64,000 nucleotides of DNA from Palsa-506 sp963836355 (GTDB taxonomy: Bacteria; Actinomycetota; Actinomycetes; Streptosporangiales; Streptosporangiaceae): NCBI GenBank assembly GCA_963836355.1, contig CAWIJO010000025.1:1-64000 (forward strand). The letters are read 5' to 3'. The translations under genes and the position numbers were made by a program. This document shows positions 8,947-16,861 of this stretch, piece by piece; position 1 is the first letter of the stretch; the number at the start of each line of letters is the position of its first letter. The notes below the pieces were generated by a model, which did not search any database, had not been told where the DNA came from, and saw only the letters and a list, made by a program, of their open reading frames with translations.

Positions 8947-10091
8947 CGCGTGTCTCCCGGCAGAGCGCGGGCGGCGACCCGGTCGACGGCCTGCCGGAGC
9001 CGATCTTGTGAGGGGTGCAGGTAGACCTGAGTGCTGGCCGGCGAGGCATGCCCGAGCAGTGCCTGCGCCTCGTCCAGGACGCCGCCGGCCTCCAGGACGT
9101 TGCTGCCGAAACAGTGCCGGAGCATGTGAGGGTGAACGTCCCTGGCCAGCTGCGCCCTCCGCGACAACGCGGCCAGGAGCTCGTTGAGCGCCCCTGGGCG
9201 CATCGGCGCTCCCAGCGGCTCGCGGAACAGGTTCACCAGCACGAAGTCACACCGGCGCGCGGGGCGGCATTCCTCCCGCTCAAACCAGTAGGTGTCGTAG
9301 GCCAGGACCAGCAGTTCGTCGACGGGAACCGGACGAGTACGGCGTGATTTCGCCCAGGCTCCGTTGGGATTGTCTCGCCGCTGGACGTGCAGATGAGCAC
9401 CGGGCACCGCGCAACCGAGCATGGTGGCGTCGGAGACCAAGTGCATGTCCTCGCGGCGCAGCCCGGTCACCTCACCGCGGCGCAGACCCGCCCTGGCCAT
9501 CGCCATCACGATGAAGCGGTCACGGGCCGATCGGCACGCCCTCAGCAGCTCCAGCACCTCGGCGTCTGTGGCACGGTCGACCACCGTCTCGGTCTCCGAC
9601 AGGCGGTGACGTGGGCGCGCGACATACCGCAGGCCAGAGGCCTCACCACGCACCCCGGCCGGCAGATGCCGGTCGTCGCTGATGTCGTAGAGCGCATTGA
9701 GCACCTCACCGGGCACCTCGCCGATCACGACCGCGTGCCGGATGAATCCCCTGACCACGCTCAAGATCCGGTTGATCCGGCCCGGGCCACGCACGTCCCT
9801 GACCCCCGGCCCCGCGATCGGAGCGTCCGGATCGCTGGGCGTGTGCTTCAACCAGGTGATGAACCCGCCCAGGCGTTCAACGGCTGTCCGCCAGTCCCGC
9901 GAGGTCTGCTCGCACCACCGCAGGTAGAGAGCGAGCGCCTCGGCGTACGCCTTCGTCGTACTCTCCGCCGCATCCTGGCCGAGACGCAGGTGCTGCAGGT
10001 ACTCATCCGCGACGCGCACCACCCGGTAGCCGTCATCGACCACTGTCCAGTACCGCACCAAGGACGGCAGCTTGACCAGGAAAACCCGCAC
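8943..10091 (-). CDS. Tyrosine recombinase/integrase (tnpA of element A)
   Basis: 382 aa. An N-terminal core-binding domain (DEYLQHLRLGQDAAESTTKAYAEALALYLRW region, residues ~28-90) is followed by the catalytic domain: box I MARAGLRRGEV (Arg 204), box II HPHMLRHCFG (about 320-328), LGHASPASTQVYLH (His ~348, Tyr ~357). All active-site residues are present, so this is the only intact gene of element A. Its stop overlaps the tnpB start (8943-8946). It might still act on A-type ends, or it may be inert without its partners. The upstream end of element A must lie between here and the tnsA fragment starting near 10305. Confidence 0.87.
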   Translation of the reverse strand: MRVFLVKLPSLVRYWTVVDDGYRVVRVADEYLQHLRLGQDAAESTTKAYAEALALYLRWCEQTSRDWRTAVERLGGFITWLKHTPSDPDAPIAGPGVRDVRGPGRINRILSVVRGFIRHAVVIGEVPGEVLNALYDISDDRHLPAGVRGEASGLRYVARPRHRLSETETVVDRATDAEVLELLRACRSARDRFIVMAMARAGLRRGEVTGLRREDMHLVSDATMLGCAVPGAHLHVQRRDNPNGAWAKSRRTRPVPVDELLVLAYDTYWFEREECRPARRCDFVLVNLFREPLGAPMRPGALNELLAALSRRAQLARDVHPHMLRHCFGSNVLEAGGVLDEAQALLGHASPASTQVYLHPSQDRLRQAVDRVAARALPGDTR

Positions 10092-10304
10092 CCGAACTCC
10101 TTCAACGCTGAGTAAGCGATGAGAAGCTATCGGTCACAGTGTGCAGCGTGTGCCGCATCCCGAAAGAACGTGGCGTGCACCAAGAACCAACCCCGTCACA
10201 TGCCGCAGTGCACACCAGTCACAAGACCCGGAGAGAACAAAGGCCACGTGCGAGCGTCAGATCAGATGAGACCGGGCAGTTCTTGTGACGACGAGGGCGG
10301 GCTG
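10092..10304. other. Intergenic: upstream region of tnpA, outer boundary of element A not resolved
   Basis: This tract of 213 bp separates divergent tnpA (minus) and the tnsA remnant (plus). It should contain the end of element A. One TTA-type end reading inward exists (TTACTCAGCG, 10105-10114), but only 14 bp from the tnpA start, so it is a weak candidate. No gene was seen. Confidence 0.4.
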
Positions 10305-10537
10305 ATGGCGGGGGTCGCTGTCGCGGCGGATGCCGCAGGTGAACGGGTCGAAGTGGAGTTCCAGGTTGCCGATGGTTCCTGGCAGCGTGAGCCGTTGTCG
10401 TCGTGCCATGGCACGCGGTTCGAGGATGCGCTGCCGGCCCGGCCGTTCCGGTTCGAGAATGGTCTTCAGAGCTTCGCCGGCTGGTGGTACTTCGCCACGA
10501 CGGGGCACTCATGTCGGGTTCGAATCTTGGCTCGAGC
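10305..10537 (+). pseudogene. TnsA-like transposase endonuclease, 5' fragment
   Basis: From ATG 10305 (preceded by GAGGGCGG) the protein reads MAGVAVAADAAGERVEVEF..., FRFENGLQSFAGWWYFATTG. After a one-base frameshift near 10504 it continues as THVGFESWLER. This is the N-terminal half of the actinobacterial TnsA-like heteromeric transposase endonuclease subunit, where HVGFESWLER(D/E)HL leads into MLMDFDPEV. It stops at the junction with element C. The rest resumes at 15203. TnsA-like proteins cut the 5' strand at transposon ends together with a TnsB-type transposase. Confidence 0.75.
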
Positions 10538-10543
10538 GACCTG
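10538..10543. other. Junction hexamer, upstream side of element C
   Basis: GACCTG, directly outside TTAACCGAAC. Keeping this hexamer instead of GGGAGC would give ERPDLM in tnsA, whereas GGGAGC restores the family-like EREHLM. This one was therefore probably imported with the element. Confidence 0.5.
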
Positions 10544-10553
10544 TTAACCGAAC
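10544..10553 (+). repeat. Terminal inverted repeat, left end of element C
   Basis: TTAACCGAAC, one mismatch to the reverse complement of 15187-15196 (TTATCCGAAC). A related GTTCGGTTTG lies inside the leader near 10649, possibly an additional recombinase-binding arm. Confidence 0.65.
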
Positions 10554-10709
10554 TAGCCCAGGTCACGCCGCTTTGCCTGTTATCCCGCGAAATCACTGAC
10601 GGTGACAGATCGGCCGGGCAGCTTCGATTCTGGGCTGTCCTGGCAGGGTTCGGTTTGTGTTGGAATCTCGGGTCGTCGGTAATCGTGACGGACCTGGGAG
10701 GCTGGTGCA

Positions 10710-11948
10710 GTGCCCGAGCAAGAACGGAACATCGACACGCTTGTGGTTCCACGGACGGGCCGTGTCGAGGAGGTTCTTGGCGAGCTGGTGCCATACCGGC
10801 TGGTCGACGCGTCCGGGGCCGAGGTGGCGGCCGTGTCGGAGTTCCTGCGGAACTTGACGGCGTCGGACTGCTCGCCGACCACTGCGCGCTCATATGCGTT
10901 CGAGCTTCTCGGCTGGTTCCGGTTCCTGAACGCGGTGGACGTCTCGTGGGACCGGGCGTCGCGGGCCGAGGCCCGCGATTACGCGCTCTGGCTGTCCCAG
11001 GCCCGGAAGCCGCTGCGGACACGGCGCGGGGACAGCCCGCCGCCGGGGGCGGTGAACCAGGTCACGGGGAAGCAGCACCCGGCCGAGACGTACTCGGCGG
11101 CGACCCGCCGGCACGCGCGCGCCGTGATACACGCGTTCTATGAGTACCACCGAGTGGAGCACGGCCGTCCGCTGGTCAACCCGTTCCCGGTCGGCCGCGG
11201 CGCCGGAGGCGAGGTGAACGCGCACCATAACCCGCTGCAGCCGTGGAAGCGGCCCGGAAAGTCGGCGCCGTATCAGCCCAGGGCCGTCAAGCGCATCCCG
11301 AGGGCTATCCCGGATGCGCGGTTCAACGAGGTGTTCGTCGCCCTGTCCTCCAATCGTGACAGGGCACTGCTGGCGTTCTGGATCTCGACCGGGGCCCGTG
11401 CCTCGGAGCTGCTCACCGTCGTGCGGAGCAGGGTCGAGCCTGCGGACCAGCTGATCGGCGTGGTCCGCAAGGGAACCCGGGCGCTGCAGATGCTGCCAGC
11501 GTCCGCCGACGCGTTCGTCTGGCTGCGCCTTTACCAGCGCGAACTCGGAGGAGAAGTCCCGGCCGGGCCGGACGACGCGGTGTGGTGGACGCTCCGGCGC
11601 CCGTTCCGGCCGCTGTCGTATGACGCCGCGAGGATGATGTTCGGGCGGGCGCAGCAAGCCCTGGGATCGAACTGGTCGCTGCACGACCTTCGTCACAGTG
11701 CGGCATACCGCATGGTCAGCGATGAGCACATGTCCCTGGTCGACATCCAATGGGTGATGGGCCATGCGCACCTGTCGACGACCGAGATTTACCTGACGCC
11801 TAACCCTGACGAGATGGTCGAGCGCCTCCTGGCTCACCACGAGCGGCAGGCTGAGGCTCCGCCGCCCGTCCCGGCCCCGGGCTACCGGCCCGAGATCCTT
11901 GATGTCCTGTTCGGCGGCCCGGCAACCCGCACCGGGGCGGCATCGTGA
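10710..11948 (+). CDS. Tyrosine recombinase/integrase (TnpA-like), element C
   Basis: 412 aa from GTG 10710, with a strong ribosome binding site GGGAGG eight bases upstream. Core-binding domain is residues ~35-150 (SPTTARSYAFELLGWFRFL). Catalytic domain: box I STGARASELL (Arg ~229), box II HDLRHSAAYRM (325-335), MGHAHLSTTEIYLTP (His ~352, Tyr ~361). All active-site residues are present. Its end overlaps the second recombinase by ATGA-type coupling (11945-11948 in GTGA context). The 166-bp leader between the element end and this start should hold promoter and binding sites. Expected to catalyse strand exchange at the TTA ends. Confidence 0.88.
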   Translation: MPEQERNIDTLVVPRTGRVEEVLGELVPYRLVDASGAEVAAVSEFLRNLTASDCSPTTARSYAFELLGWFRFLNAVDVSWDRASRAEARDYALWLSQARKPLRTRRGDSPPPGAVNQVTGKQHPAETYSAATRRHARAVIHAFYEYHRVEHGRPLVNPFPVGRGAGGEVNAHHNPLQPWKRPGKSAPYQPRAVKRIPRAIPDARFNEVFVALSSNRDRALLAFWISTGARASELLTVVRSRVEPADQLIGVVRKGTRALQMLPASADAFVWLRLYQRELGGEVPAGPDDAVWWTLRRPFRPLSYDAARMMFGRAQQALGSNWSLHDLRHSAAYRMVSDEHMSLVDIQWVMGHAHLSTTEIYLTPNPDEMVERLLAHHERQAEAPPPVPAPGYRPEILDVLFGGPATRTGAAS

Positions 11949-14467
11949 CCGCCGTCGCCACGGCGGCGCCGTCGGCCGGGACCAGGATGCCTGTGAAGCA
12001 GGAGCAGTACCCGCCCCGGCCCAGGCCGCAGTCGTGGCCGAAGACCAGGCAGGGCCGTGCCGAGCTCGAGGAGCAGCTGTCGTCGCCGCCGTTCCTGCCG
12101 GCCAGCGCCGAGGTCCGCCGGTCCATGCGACGGGGGCTGGCCTCGCTGCTGGACTGGCTGGAACAGCAGCCCGGCCCGACCTGGCAAGACCGCTGGCTGG
12201 CCAGCGGAGCCGAGGCCGCAGGGCCGGCCTGGACGGACCTGGTCCCGTCCGTTGCCGCCAGGCCAGCCGAGCATGTCCGCAACGACCTGCTGACGGCGAT
12301 GCGACTGCTGCTCACCGGCCAAGTCCTGCGCCCCGGCTATGGCTGGCTGCTGCGCTACCGTCCCAGCGCCATGCTCGAAGAGGCCCGCCGCCGGATCGAC
12401 CCGGCCGGGTTCGCCCGCCTCCGGACCCATTTCGACGCGACCGGCCGGGGCAACCCCCAAGACCTCAAGGAAGCGTCCAACCGGATCACCTGGATCCTGC
12501 TCGGCAAGGGCGGCCTGATCCGCGACATCACCATCGGCGACTGCATCGAGCTCGGCGACGCGCTGCAAGAGCACCAGTGCCAAGGAGCCAACAACAAGCC
12601 CTTGTTCTATGCGCTGCTGGCTGAGACCGGCGTGCTGCCCGCCGGCGCCCCGCCGAGCATGAGAGCCGCCAGGATGACCGGGCAGCTCACCCCGGCCGGG
12701 CTCGTCGCCAAGTACGGCCTGCGAGACGAGTCCATGCGGGAACTGTTTACTTCCTACCTGGCCGAGCGGGCCGCCGAACTCGACTACGCATCCCTGGTCG
12801 GCATGGCCAACACGCTATGCGGCAACTTCTGGCGGGACCTGGAGCAGCACCACCCGGGCATCTCCTCGCTGCGACTGGACACCGAGGTCGCCGCCGCCTG
12901 GAAGGAACGACTCAGGCAGATCACCGACCAGGACGGGCGCCTGGTCGGTGACCGGGCGAACGTCCGCAGCCAGCTGCTTACCGTCCGGGCGTTCTACCTC
13001 GACATCGCCCAGTGGGCCGCCGAGGACCCGTCGCGGTGGGCCGAGCACGCGATGCCGTGTCCGGTCAGGGCCAGCGAGTGCTCCATGGCCAAAGAGCGCA
13101 AGCACCGCAAGGCCGCCATGGATCAGCGGACCCGCGCCCGCCTCCCGGTCCTGCCCGTGCTGGTGCGCGCTGCCGATGAGCAGCGCAAGGCGACCAGGGC
13201 CAGGCTGGACGCCGCGCTGCCCGCGGCACCGGGCCAGGTCATCGACGTCGACGGCGAGAAACTGCTGCGCAGAAACGCGGTCGCGGGCAGGATCTACGTC
13301 ACCGACCTAGCCACCAGCCGCCGGCGGGACCTGACCTTCGAAGAGGAACGCGCCTTCTGGGCATGGGCGACCATCGAGGTCCTGCGGGCCACGGGCATCC
13401 GCATCGAGGAACTGGTCGAGCTGACTCACCACAGCTTCGTCGCCTACAAACTCCCCAGTACCGGCGAGATCGTCCCGATGCTCCAGATCGCCCCGTCCAA
13501 GACCGACGTCGAACGGCTGCTGCTCGTCTCGCCCGAACTCGGGGAGGTCCTCGCCGAGGTCATCGGCCGTGTCCGCGGCGGCCGGGCCGCGCTGCCGCTG
13601 GTGTCGGCCTACGATCCCTACGAACGGACTTGGAGTACGCCGATGCCGTTCCTGTTCCAGCGCCCCCGCGGCCCCGAGCGGCGGGCGATATCCCGCACTA
13701 CCCTGCGGCAGTTCCTCAACCACACCCTCGCCGTGTCCGGGCTCACCGACGCTTCGAACAGGCCGCTGGTATTCACCCCTCACGATTTTCGGAGGCTCTT
13801 CGCGACCGATGCCCTGCGGTCGGGCCTGCCGCCGCACATCGCCGCCAGGATCCTCGGGCACGCTGACCTCGGAACCACTATGGGATATGCCGCGATCTAC
13901 TCCGAGGACGTCGTGTCTCACCATCGGGCCTTCATAGCCCGGCGACGCGCCCTTCGCCCCGGCGAAGAATACCGTGACCTCACCCCAGGAGAGTGGGACC
14001 AGTTCCTGCACCACTTCGAGCTCCGCAAGGTCGCCCTTGGCGTCTGCACCAGGGACTTCGGGACTCCGTGCGCCCATGAGCACAGTTGCGTCAGATGCCC
14101 GCAGCTAAGGCCAGACCCGGCCCAGGAACCCAGGTTGACCGAGATCCGCGACAACCTTCAAGCCCGCATCGCCGAAGCCCGCCGTGAGGGCTGGCTCGGA
14201 GAGATCGCCGGACTGGAAGCCACCCTCGAAGCCGCCAACCAGAAACTCCGCGCCATGCAGCAGCTCGCCGCCCGCCACGGCCCCACCCACCTCGGCATGC
14301 CCAATTTCCGCGAGGCAGTCGGCCGCCACTCAGGAAGCTCCGGCAGTGTCATACCTGACTGCGAAGATGCGTCTCATGGTGGCTTACAACATCGCGGCGC
14401 TGATACGCCGATTCGACACCCGCACAGAAACCGCAGTAACGGGAACCCTCGGGAGCTTCCTTGGTGA
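11945..14467 (+). CDS. Large tyrosine recombinase/integrase (TnpB-like), element C
   Basis: 840 aa from GTG 11945, translationally coupled to the first recombinase. A long N-terminal region (about 1-450) precedes the catalytic domain: box I LRATGIRIEELVEL (Arg ~488), box II HDFRRLFATDALRSG (about 615), LGHADLGTTMGYAAIY (Tyr ~652). The tail has a metal-binding-like cluster (GVCTRDFGTPCAHEHSCVRCPQL) followed by a helical segment and THLGMPN, the same tail architecture as the tnpB of element A. The last ~100 bases overlap the next gene, and the true C terminus probably follows the LGMP motif closely. Intact; partner of the upstream recombinase. Confidence 0.87.
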   Translation: MTAVATAAPSAGTRMPVKQEQYPPRPRPQSWPKTRQGRAELEEQLSSPPFLPASAEVRRSMRRGLASLLDWLEQQPGPTWQDRWLASGAEAAGPAWTDLVPSVAARPAEHVRNDLLTAMRLLLTGQVLRPGYGWLLRYRPSAMLEEARRRIDPAGFARLRTHFDATGRGNPQDLKEASNRITWILLGKGGLIRDITIGDCIELGDALQEHQCQGANNKPLFYALLAETGVLPAGAPPSMRAARMTGQLTPAGLVAKYGLRDESMRELFTSYLAERAAELDYASLVGMANTLCGNFWRDLEQHHPGISSLRLDTEVAAAWKERLRQITDQDGRLVGDRANVRSQLLTVRAFYLDIAQWAAEDPSRWAEHAMPCPVRASECSMAKERKHRKAAMDQRTRARLPVLPVLVRAADEQRKATRARLDAALPAAPGQVIDVDGEKLLRRNAVAGRIYVTDLATSRRRDLTFEEERAFWAWATIEVLRATGIRIEELVELTHHSFVAYKLPSTGEIVPMLQIAPSKTDVERLLLVSPELGEVLAEVIGRVRGGRAALPLVSAYDPYERTWSTPMPFLFQRPRGPERRAISRTTLRQFLNHTLAVSGLTDASNRPLVFTPHDFRRLFATDALRSGLPPHIAARILGHADLGTTMGYAAIYSEDVVSHHRAFIARRRALRPGEEYRDLTPGEWDQFLHHFELRKVALGVCTRDFGTPCAHEHSCVRCPQLRPDPAQEPRLTEIRDNLQARIAEARREGWLGEIAGLEATLEAANQKLRAMQQLAARHGPTHLGMPNFREAVGRHSGSSGSVIPDCEDASHGGLQHRGADTPIRHPHRNRSNGNPRELPW

Positions 14468-15035
14468 AGCCCTCCTGATCGAGGCCCTATCTCATTCGTT
14501 CGCGGCCGGCGGGCACACGGTTACGATGCTTCCTGATAAGCCCACACGGGACGACACGGCATTCGGCGCGAACTACCCGCGCCCCAAGCAACGGAACCTC
14601 GACGCCTGGCTCCTTCTCGACGGCCGCCAACTCGTCGCCGTCGAATGCAAGCACAGGACCGCGTCATCCTTCGACGGCAGCACGGCGCCGGACGAGCCGG
14701 AACAACTCGCGGCCTATGCGCGCCAACGGTGGACCACCCTGAAGGCCGACCACATCGATACTGACGGCTGGACAGACGACAACAAGGTCTACCTGCCGCT
14801 GTGTCCGCCGAAAAGCTTCAGCTCGACAGCCGCCGCACTGGCCATGCCCGAGCTGCGGAGGATCCTGGCGATCTGGAGACCAGTCTCGTGCGACGGAACC
14901 AGCTTCAGGTCTGAGGCGACATCAACTTCTGTCAACGACGACCAGCTCGTCCCTGTCACAGCCGAGGTCTTCTCGGCCTCGCTCTACCTGCGATTCTTGC
15001 TCAGCCAAGACGAAACCGCCTGGTCACGAGACTGA
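14367..15035 (+). CDS. PD-(D/E)XK-like nuclease, cargo of element C
   Basis: 223 aa from ATG 14367 (ATG 14376 also possible), overlapping the end of the recombinase gene by about 100 bases. A helical N terminus (AYNIAALIRRFDTRTETAVTGTLGSFLGEALLIEAL) is followed by NLDAWLLLDGRQLVAVECKHR: Asp 79, Glu 93 and Lys 95 fit the D-(x)n-ExK signature of restriction-like nucleases. The C-terminal half (VYLPLCPPKSF, LRRILAIWRPVSC) was not recognised. It takes the position where related cassettes carry DUF6262. It could serve transposition or defence; neither is shown. It could also be a non-nucleolytic relative. The ExK motif is seen directly; the family call is inference. Confidence 0.6.
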   Translation: MRLMVAYNIAALIRRFDTRTETAVTGTLGSFLGEALLIEALSHSFAAGGHTVTMLPDKPTRDDTAFGANYPRPKQRNLDAWLLLDGRQLVAVECKHRTASSFDGSTAPDEPEQLAAYARQRWTTLKADHIDTDGWTDDNKVYLPLCPPKSFSSTAAALAMPELRRILAIWRPVSCDGTSFRSEATSTSVNDDQLVPVTAEVFSASLYLRFLLSQDETAWSRD

Positions 15036-15186
15036 GCCTGACCGAGAACCTGCTGAAGGCACTCGGCACACTCATCGAAGACTGACCGTGCGACACGCCC
15101 GGACGGCCAGCGCTACAAGATTTTCTCCGACTTACCTTGCGTGACCAGATCTTCCACAAGGTTGACAAGAGATTACTCTCCGTAAT
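15036..15186 (+). promoter_or_regulatory. Subterminal right-end region of element C
   Basis: This non-coding 151-bp tract is visibly more AT-rich than its surroundings. Just inside the terminal repeat lies the inverted repeat ATTAC-TCTCC-GTAAT (15172-15186), arms of five around a five-base centre. It is a plausible recombinase binding site next to the crossover point. No gene seen. Confidence 0.4.
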
Positions 15187-15196
15187 GTTCGGATAA
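15187..15196 (-). repeat. Terminal inverted repeat, right end of element C
   Basis: GTTCGGATAA on plus; reads inward as TTATCCGAAC. Followed by junction hexamer GGGAGC (15197-15202), which is the one that restores tnsA. Confidence 0.65.
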
Positions 15197-15710
15197 GGGA
15201 GCACCTCATGCTCATGGACTTCGATCCCGAGGTGCGGGCGGTCGCGTCACAGCCGTTCTGGCTCCGCTGGCGGGACGAAGACGATCATGTCCGGCGGCAT
15301 GCGCCGGACTTCTTCGCCCGTCGGCATGACGGGAGGGCCGTGGTCGTCGATGTCCGTCCCGATGACCGGATCCCGGAACGGGATGAGCAGAAGCTCGCGG
15401 TCACCGCGGAGGCTTGTGAGGCCGCAGGCTGGGAGTACCAACGGGTCGGTGATCTCGACCCGGTGATGGTCGCGAACGTGCGGTGGCTGTCGCGCTACCG
15501 GCACCGGCGGTGCCTGGTGCCGGAGGTCGCCGCGGTCCTGCTGGAGGCTTTCGACGGCGGCCGGGTCCTGGCCGAGGGAGCTGAGCTGGTTGGGACCGGC
15601 TGCGGGTGCTGCCGGTGCTGTTCCACCTGATGTGGCAGCGGCAGCTCACTGCCGACCTGGAGGTGCCGCTGGGCATGTCGGCTGTCCTGCACGCGGGCGG
15701 GATCTCGTGA
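15197..15710 (+). pseudogene. TnsA-like transposase endonuclease, 3' fragment
   Basis: Resumes as (GG)GAG CAC CTC ATG CTC ATG GAC, then DFDPEVRAVASQPFWLRW, HVRRHAPDFFARRHDGRAVVVDVR, WEYQRVGDLDPVMVANVRWLSRYRH. This is the catalytic part of the TnsA-type endonuclease: the HAPDFF...VDV strand pair is the PD-(D/E)XK core. Near 15593 one base is missing; the frame then changes to LRVLPVLFHLMWQRQLTADLEVPLGMSAVLHAGGIS and ends at TGA 15708-15710. Together with 10305-10537 the full protein would be about 250 aa. It was disrupted by element C and has two independent frameshifts. Confidence 0.78.
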
Positions 15711-16763
15711 GCGGCGCCCGCCGGCGGGTCGGGATCGGTGACTGGCTCCTGGCCGCCGGCCAGCCGGTTGCCGTCATCGGTATCGCCGGGACCCGGGTCC
15801 GGATGGCCGCCGAGGACGGCACGGTCAGCACGGCCACGATCGCCGAGCTGGTCGCTGACCCGCGGTTCGAGTTCCCGGCCGCCGCCCGCCGAGGGGGACG
15901 AGGCCGGGTATCGGGCTGGAGGGCCTTCCGGCCGCCGCGGTGGAGGAGGAGGGGTCCTGGTAGGAGGCGCATATCGCCGAGGTGGTCTACGGCCTTCGCC
16001 CGGACGCGCCTGCGGGAACGAGGCCGAGGCCTCAGTACGACCCGGAGCGCACCAGCCTGACCGAACGGGAGCGGGCGAAGGCCGCCGAGCTGTCCGCGGC
16101 GGGCAGGCCGGTCCCGCCCAGCACCGTCAAGCACCCGGCGCCAGCTGTGGGAGGCGCACGGCCTGGCCGGCCTCGTCGACCGCCGGTCCGCCCGGCGGGC
16201 ACGGCCCCGCCGGGCGGGCTGGCGGGCAAAGGAGATCCTTGGCGAGGCCGGCTATGACGGGCCTGTCCCGTCGGACAGGACGTTCTACCGGCTGTTCGGC
16301 ACGTTGTCGCACGGCCGGCAAGTGACGGGATCGGCTTCCACGGGCCGGTCGCTGGCCGGGCGGCCGAAGGGCCCGTTCGGGTCGCTGGCGGTGGCGGCGC
16401 CCGGTGAGGTCGTGCAGATCGACTCCAACCCGCTGGATGTGCTGGTGCTGCTGGACGACGGGGTTCCCGGGCGGGTGGAGATGACCGGGATGATCGACGT
16501 CGCCACCAGGGTGGTGCCCGCCGCGGTGCTGCGCCCCACGACGAAAGCGGCCGACGCCCTGGTGGAGAAGGCCGGGTACGTCCCGGTCGCGCTCGGCCCG
16601 GACGACTACGTCGAACTGCTCCCCGCCGAGTGGAGGGCGGTCAACGTCTACGGCATCAAGCTGAACTGGCGCACCTACGACCGCGAGGACGGCGGGCTGG
16701 ACCCAGCTGCGGCTGGCGCCGTCCGGCATCAAGGAGCGCAAGGACCTGCGGGAAATCCGCCAT
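15707..16763 (+). pseudogene. TnsB-like (Mu/Tn7-type) transposase, multiply frameshifted with internal deletion
   Basis: GTG 15707 overlaps the tnsA stop. Pieces in three frames follow: RRRVGIGDWLLAAGQPVAVIGIAGTRVRMAAEDGT; then VYGLRPDAPAGTRPRPQYDPERTSLTERERAKAAELSAAGRPVP; then GEVVQIDSNPLDVLVLLDDGVPGRVEMTGMIDVATRVVPAAVLRPTTKAADA. The last piece holds the first catalytic Asp region. It then jumps directly to GYVPVALGPDDYVELLPAEWRAVNVYGIKLNWRTYD, a C-terminal segment. The middle of the DDE domain, several hundred bases with the second Asp and the Glu, is missing. It forms a unit with the tnsA fragments: the remains of a TnsA/TnsB heteromeric transposon. No TnsC- or TniQ-like partner follows. 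Confidence 0.75.
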
Positions 16764-16861
16764 GACCCCTTATCACAAGACCTCGCCTGAGGCTGTGCGT
16801 GCCAAGGCGGTCGAGCAGTCGACCCGCTCGCTGAACTGGGATGGTGTGAGACTGGGCCTGG

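Larger units (their letters stand above)
10544..15196 (+). mobile_element. Element C: Tn554-like cassette with nuclease cargo, inserted in a tnsA-like gene
   Basis: A 4653-bp segment bounded by TTAACCGAAC (10544-10553) and GTTCGGATAA (15187-15196), inverted repeats matching at 9 of 10 positions. It holds two overlapping tyrosine recombinases and a PD-(D/E)XK-like gene, all on the plus strand. The flanks are two parts of one TnsA-like gene: GAG C before hexamer GACCTG, and ACCTCATG after hexamer GGGAGC. They rejoin as LEREHLMLMDFD when the element and one hexamer are removed. No DUF6262 gene is present; the nuclease-like gene occupies its usual place. Boundaries are inferred from coding restoration and end symmetry. 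Confidence 0.75.

Noticed and set aside
10105..10120. TTACTCAGCG plus GCGATG as the outer end of element A
   Set aside because: Only 14 bases from the tnpA start and poorly matching the other ends; kept only as a weak candidate in the intergenic note.
10517..10530. GGTTCGAATC resembling the T-arm of a tRNA at a presumed integration site
   Set aside because: It encodes GFES in the TnsA-like fragment, and no acceptor stem or other tRNA arms surround it.
1..15200. A prophage or integrative conjugative element
   Set aside because: Only recombinases and one nuclease-like gene; no capsid, terminase, lysis, replication or transfer genes.
10305..16763. A functional Tn7-like or CAST system
   Set aside because: TnsA is split, TnsB lacks most of its catalytic domain, and no TnsC, TniQ or Cas gene is present.
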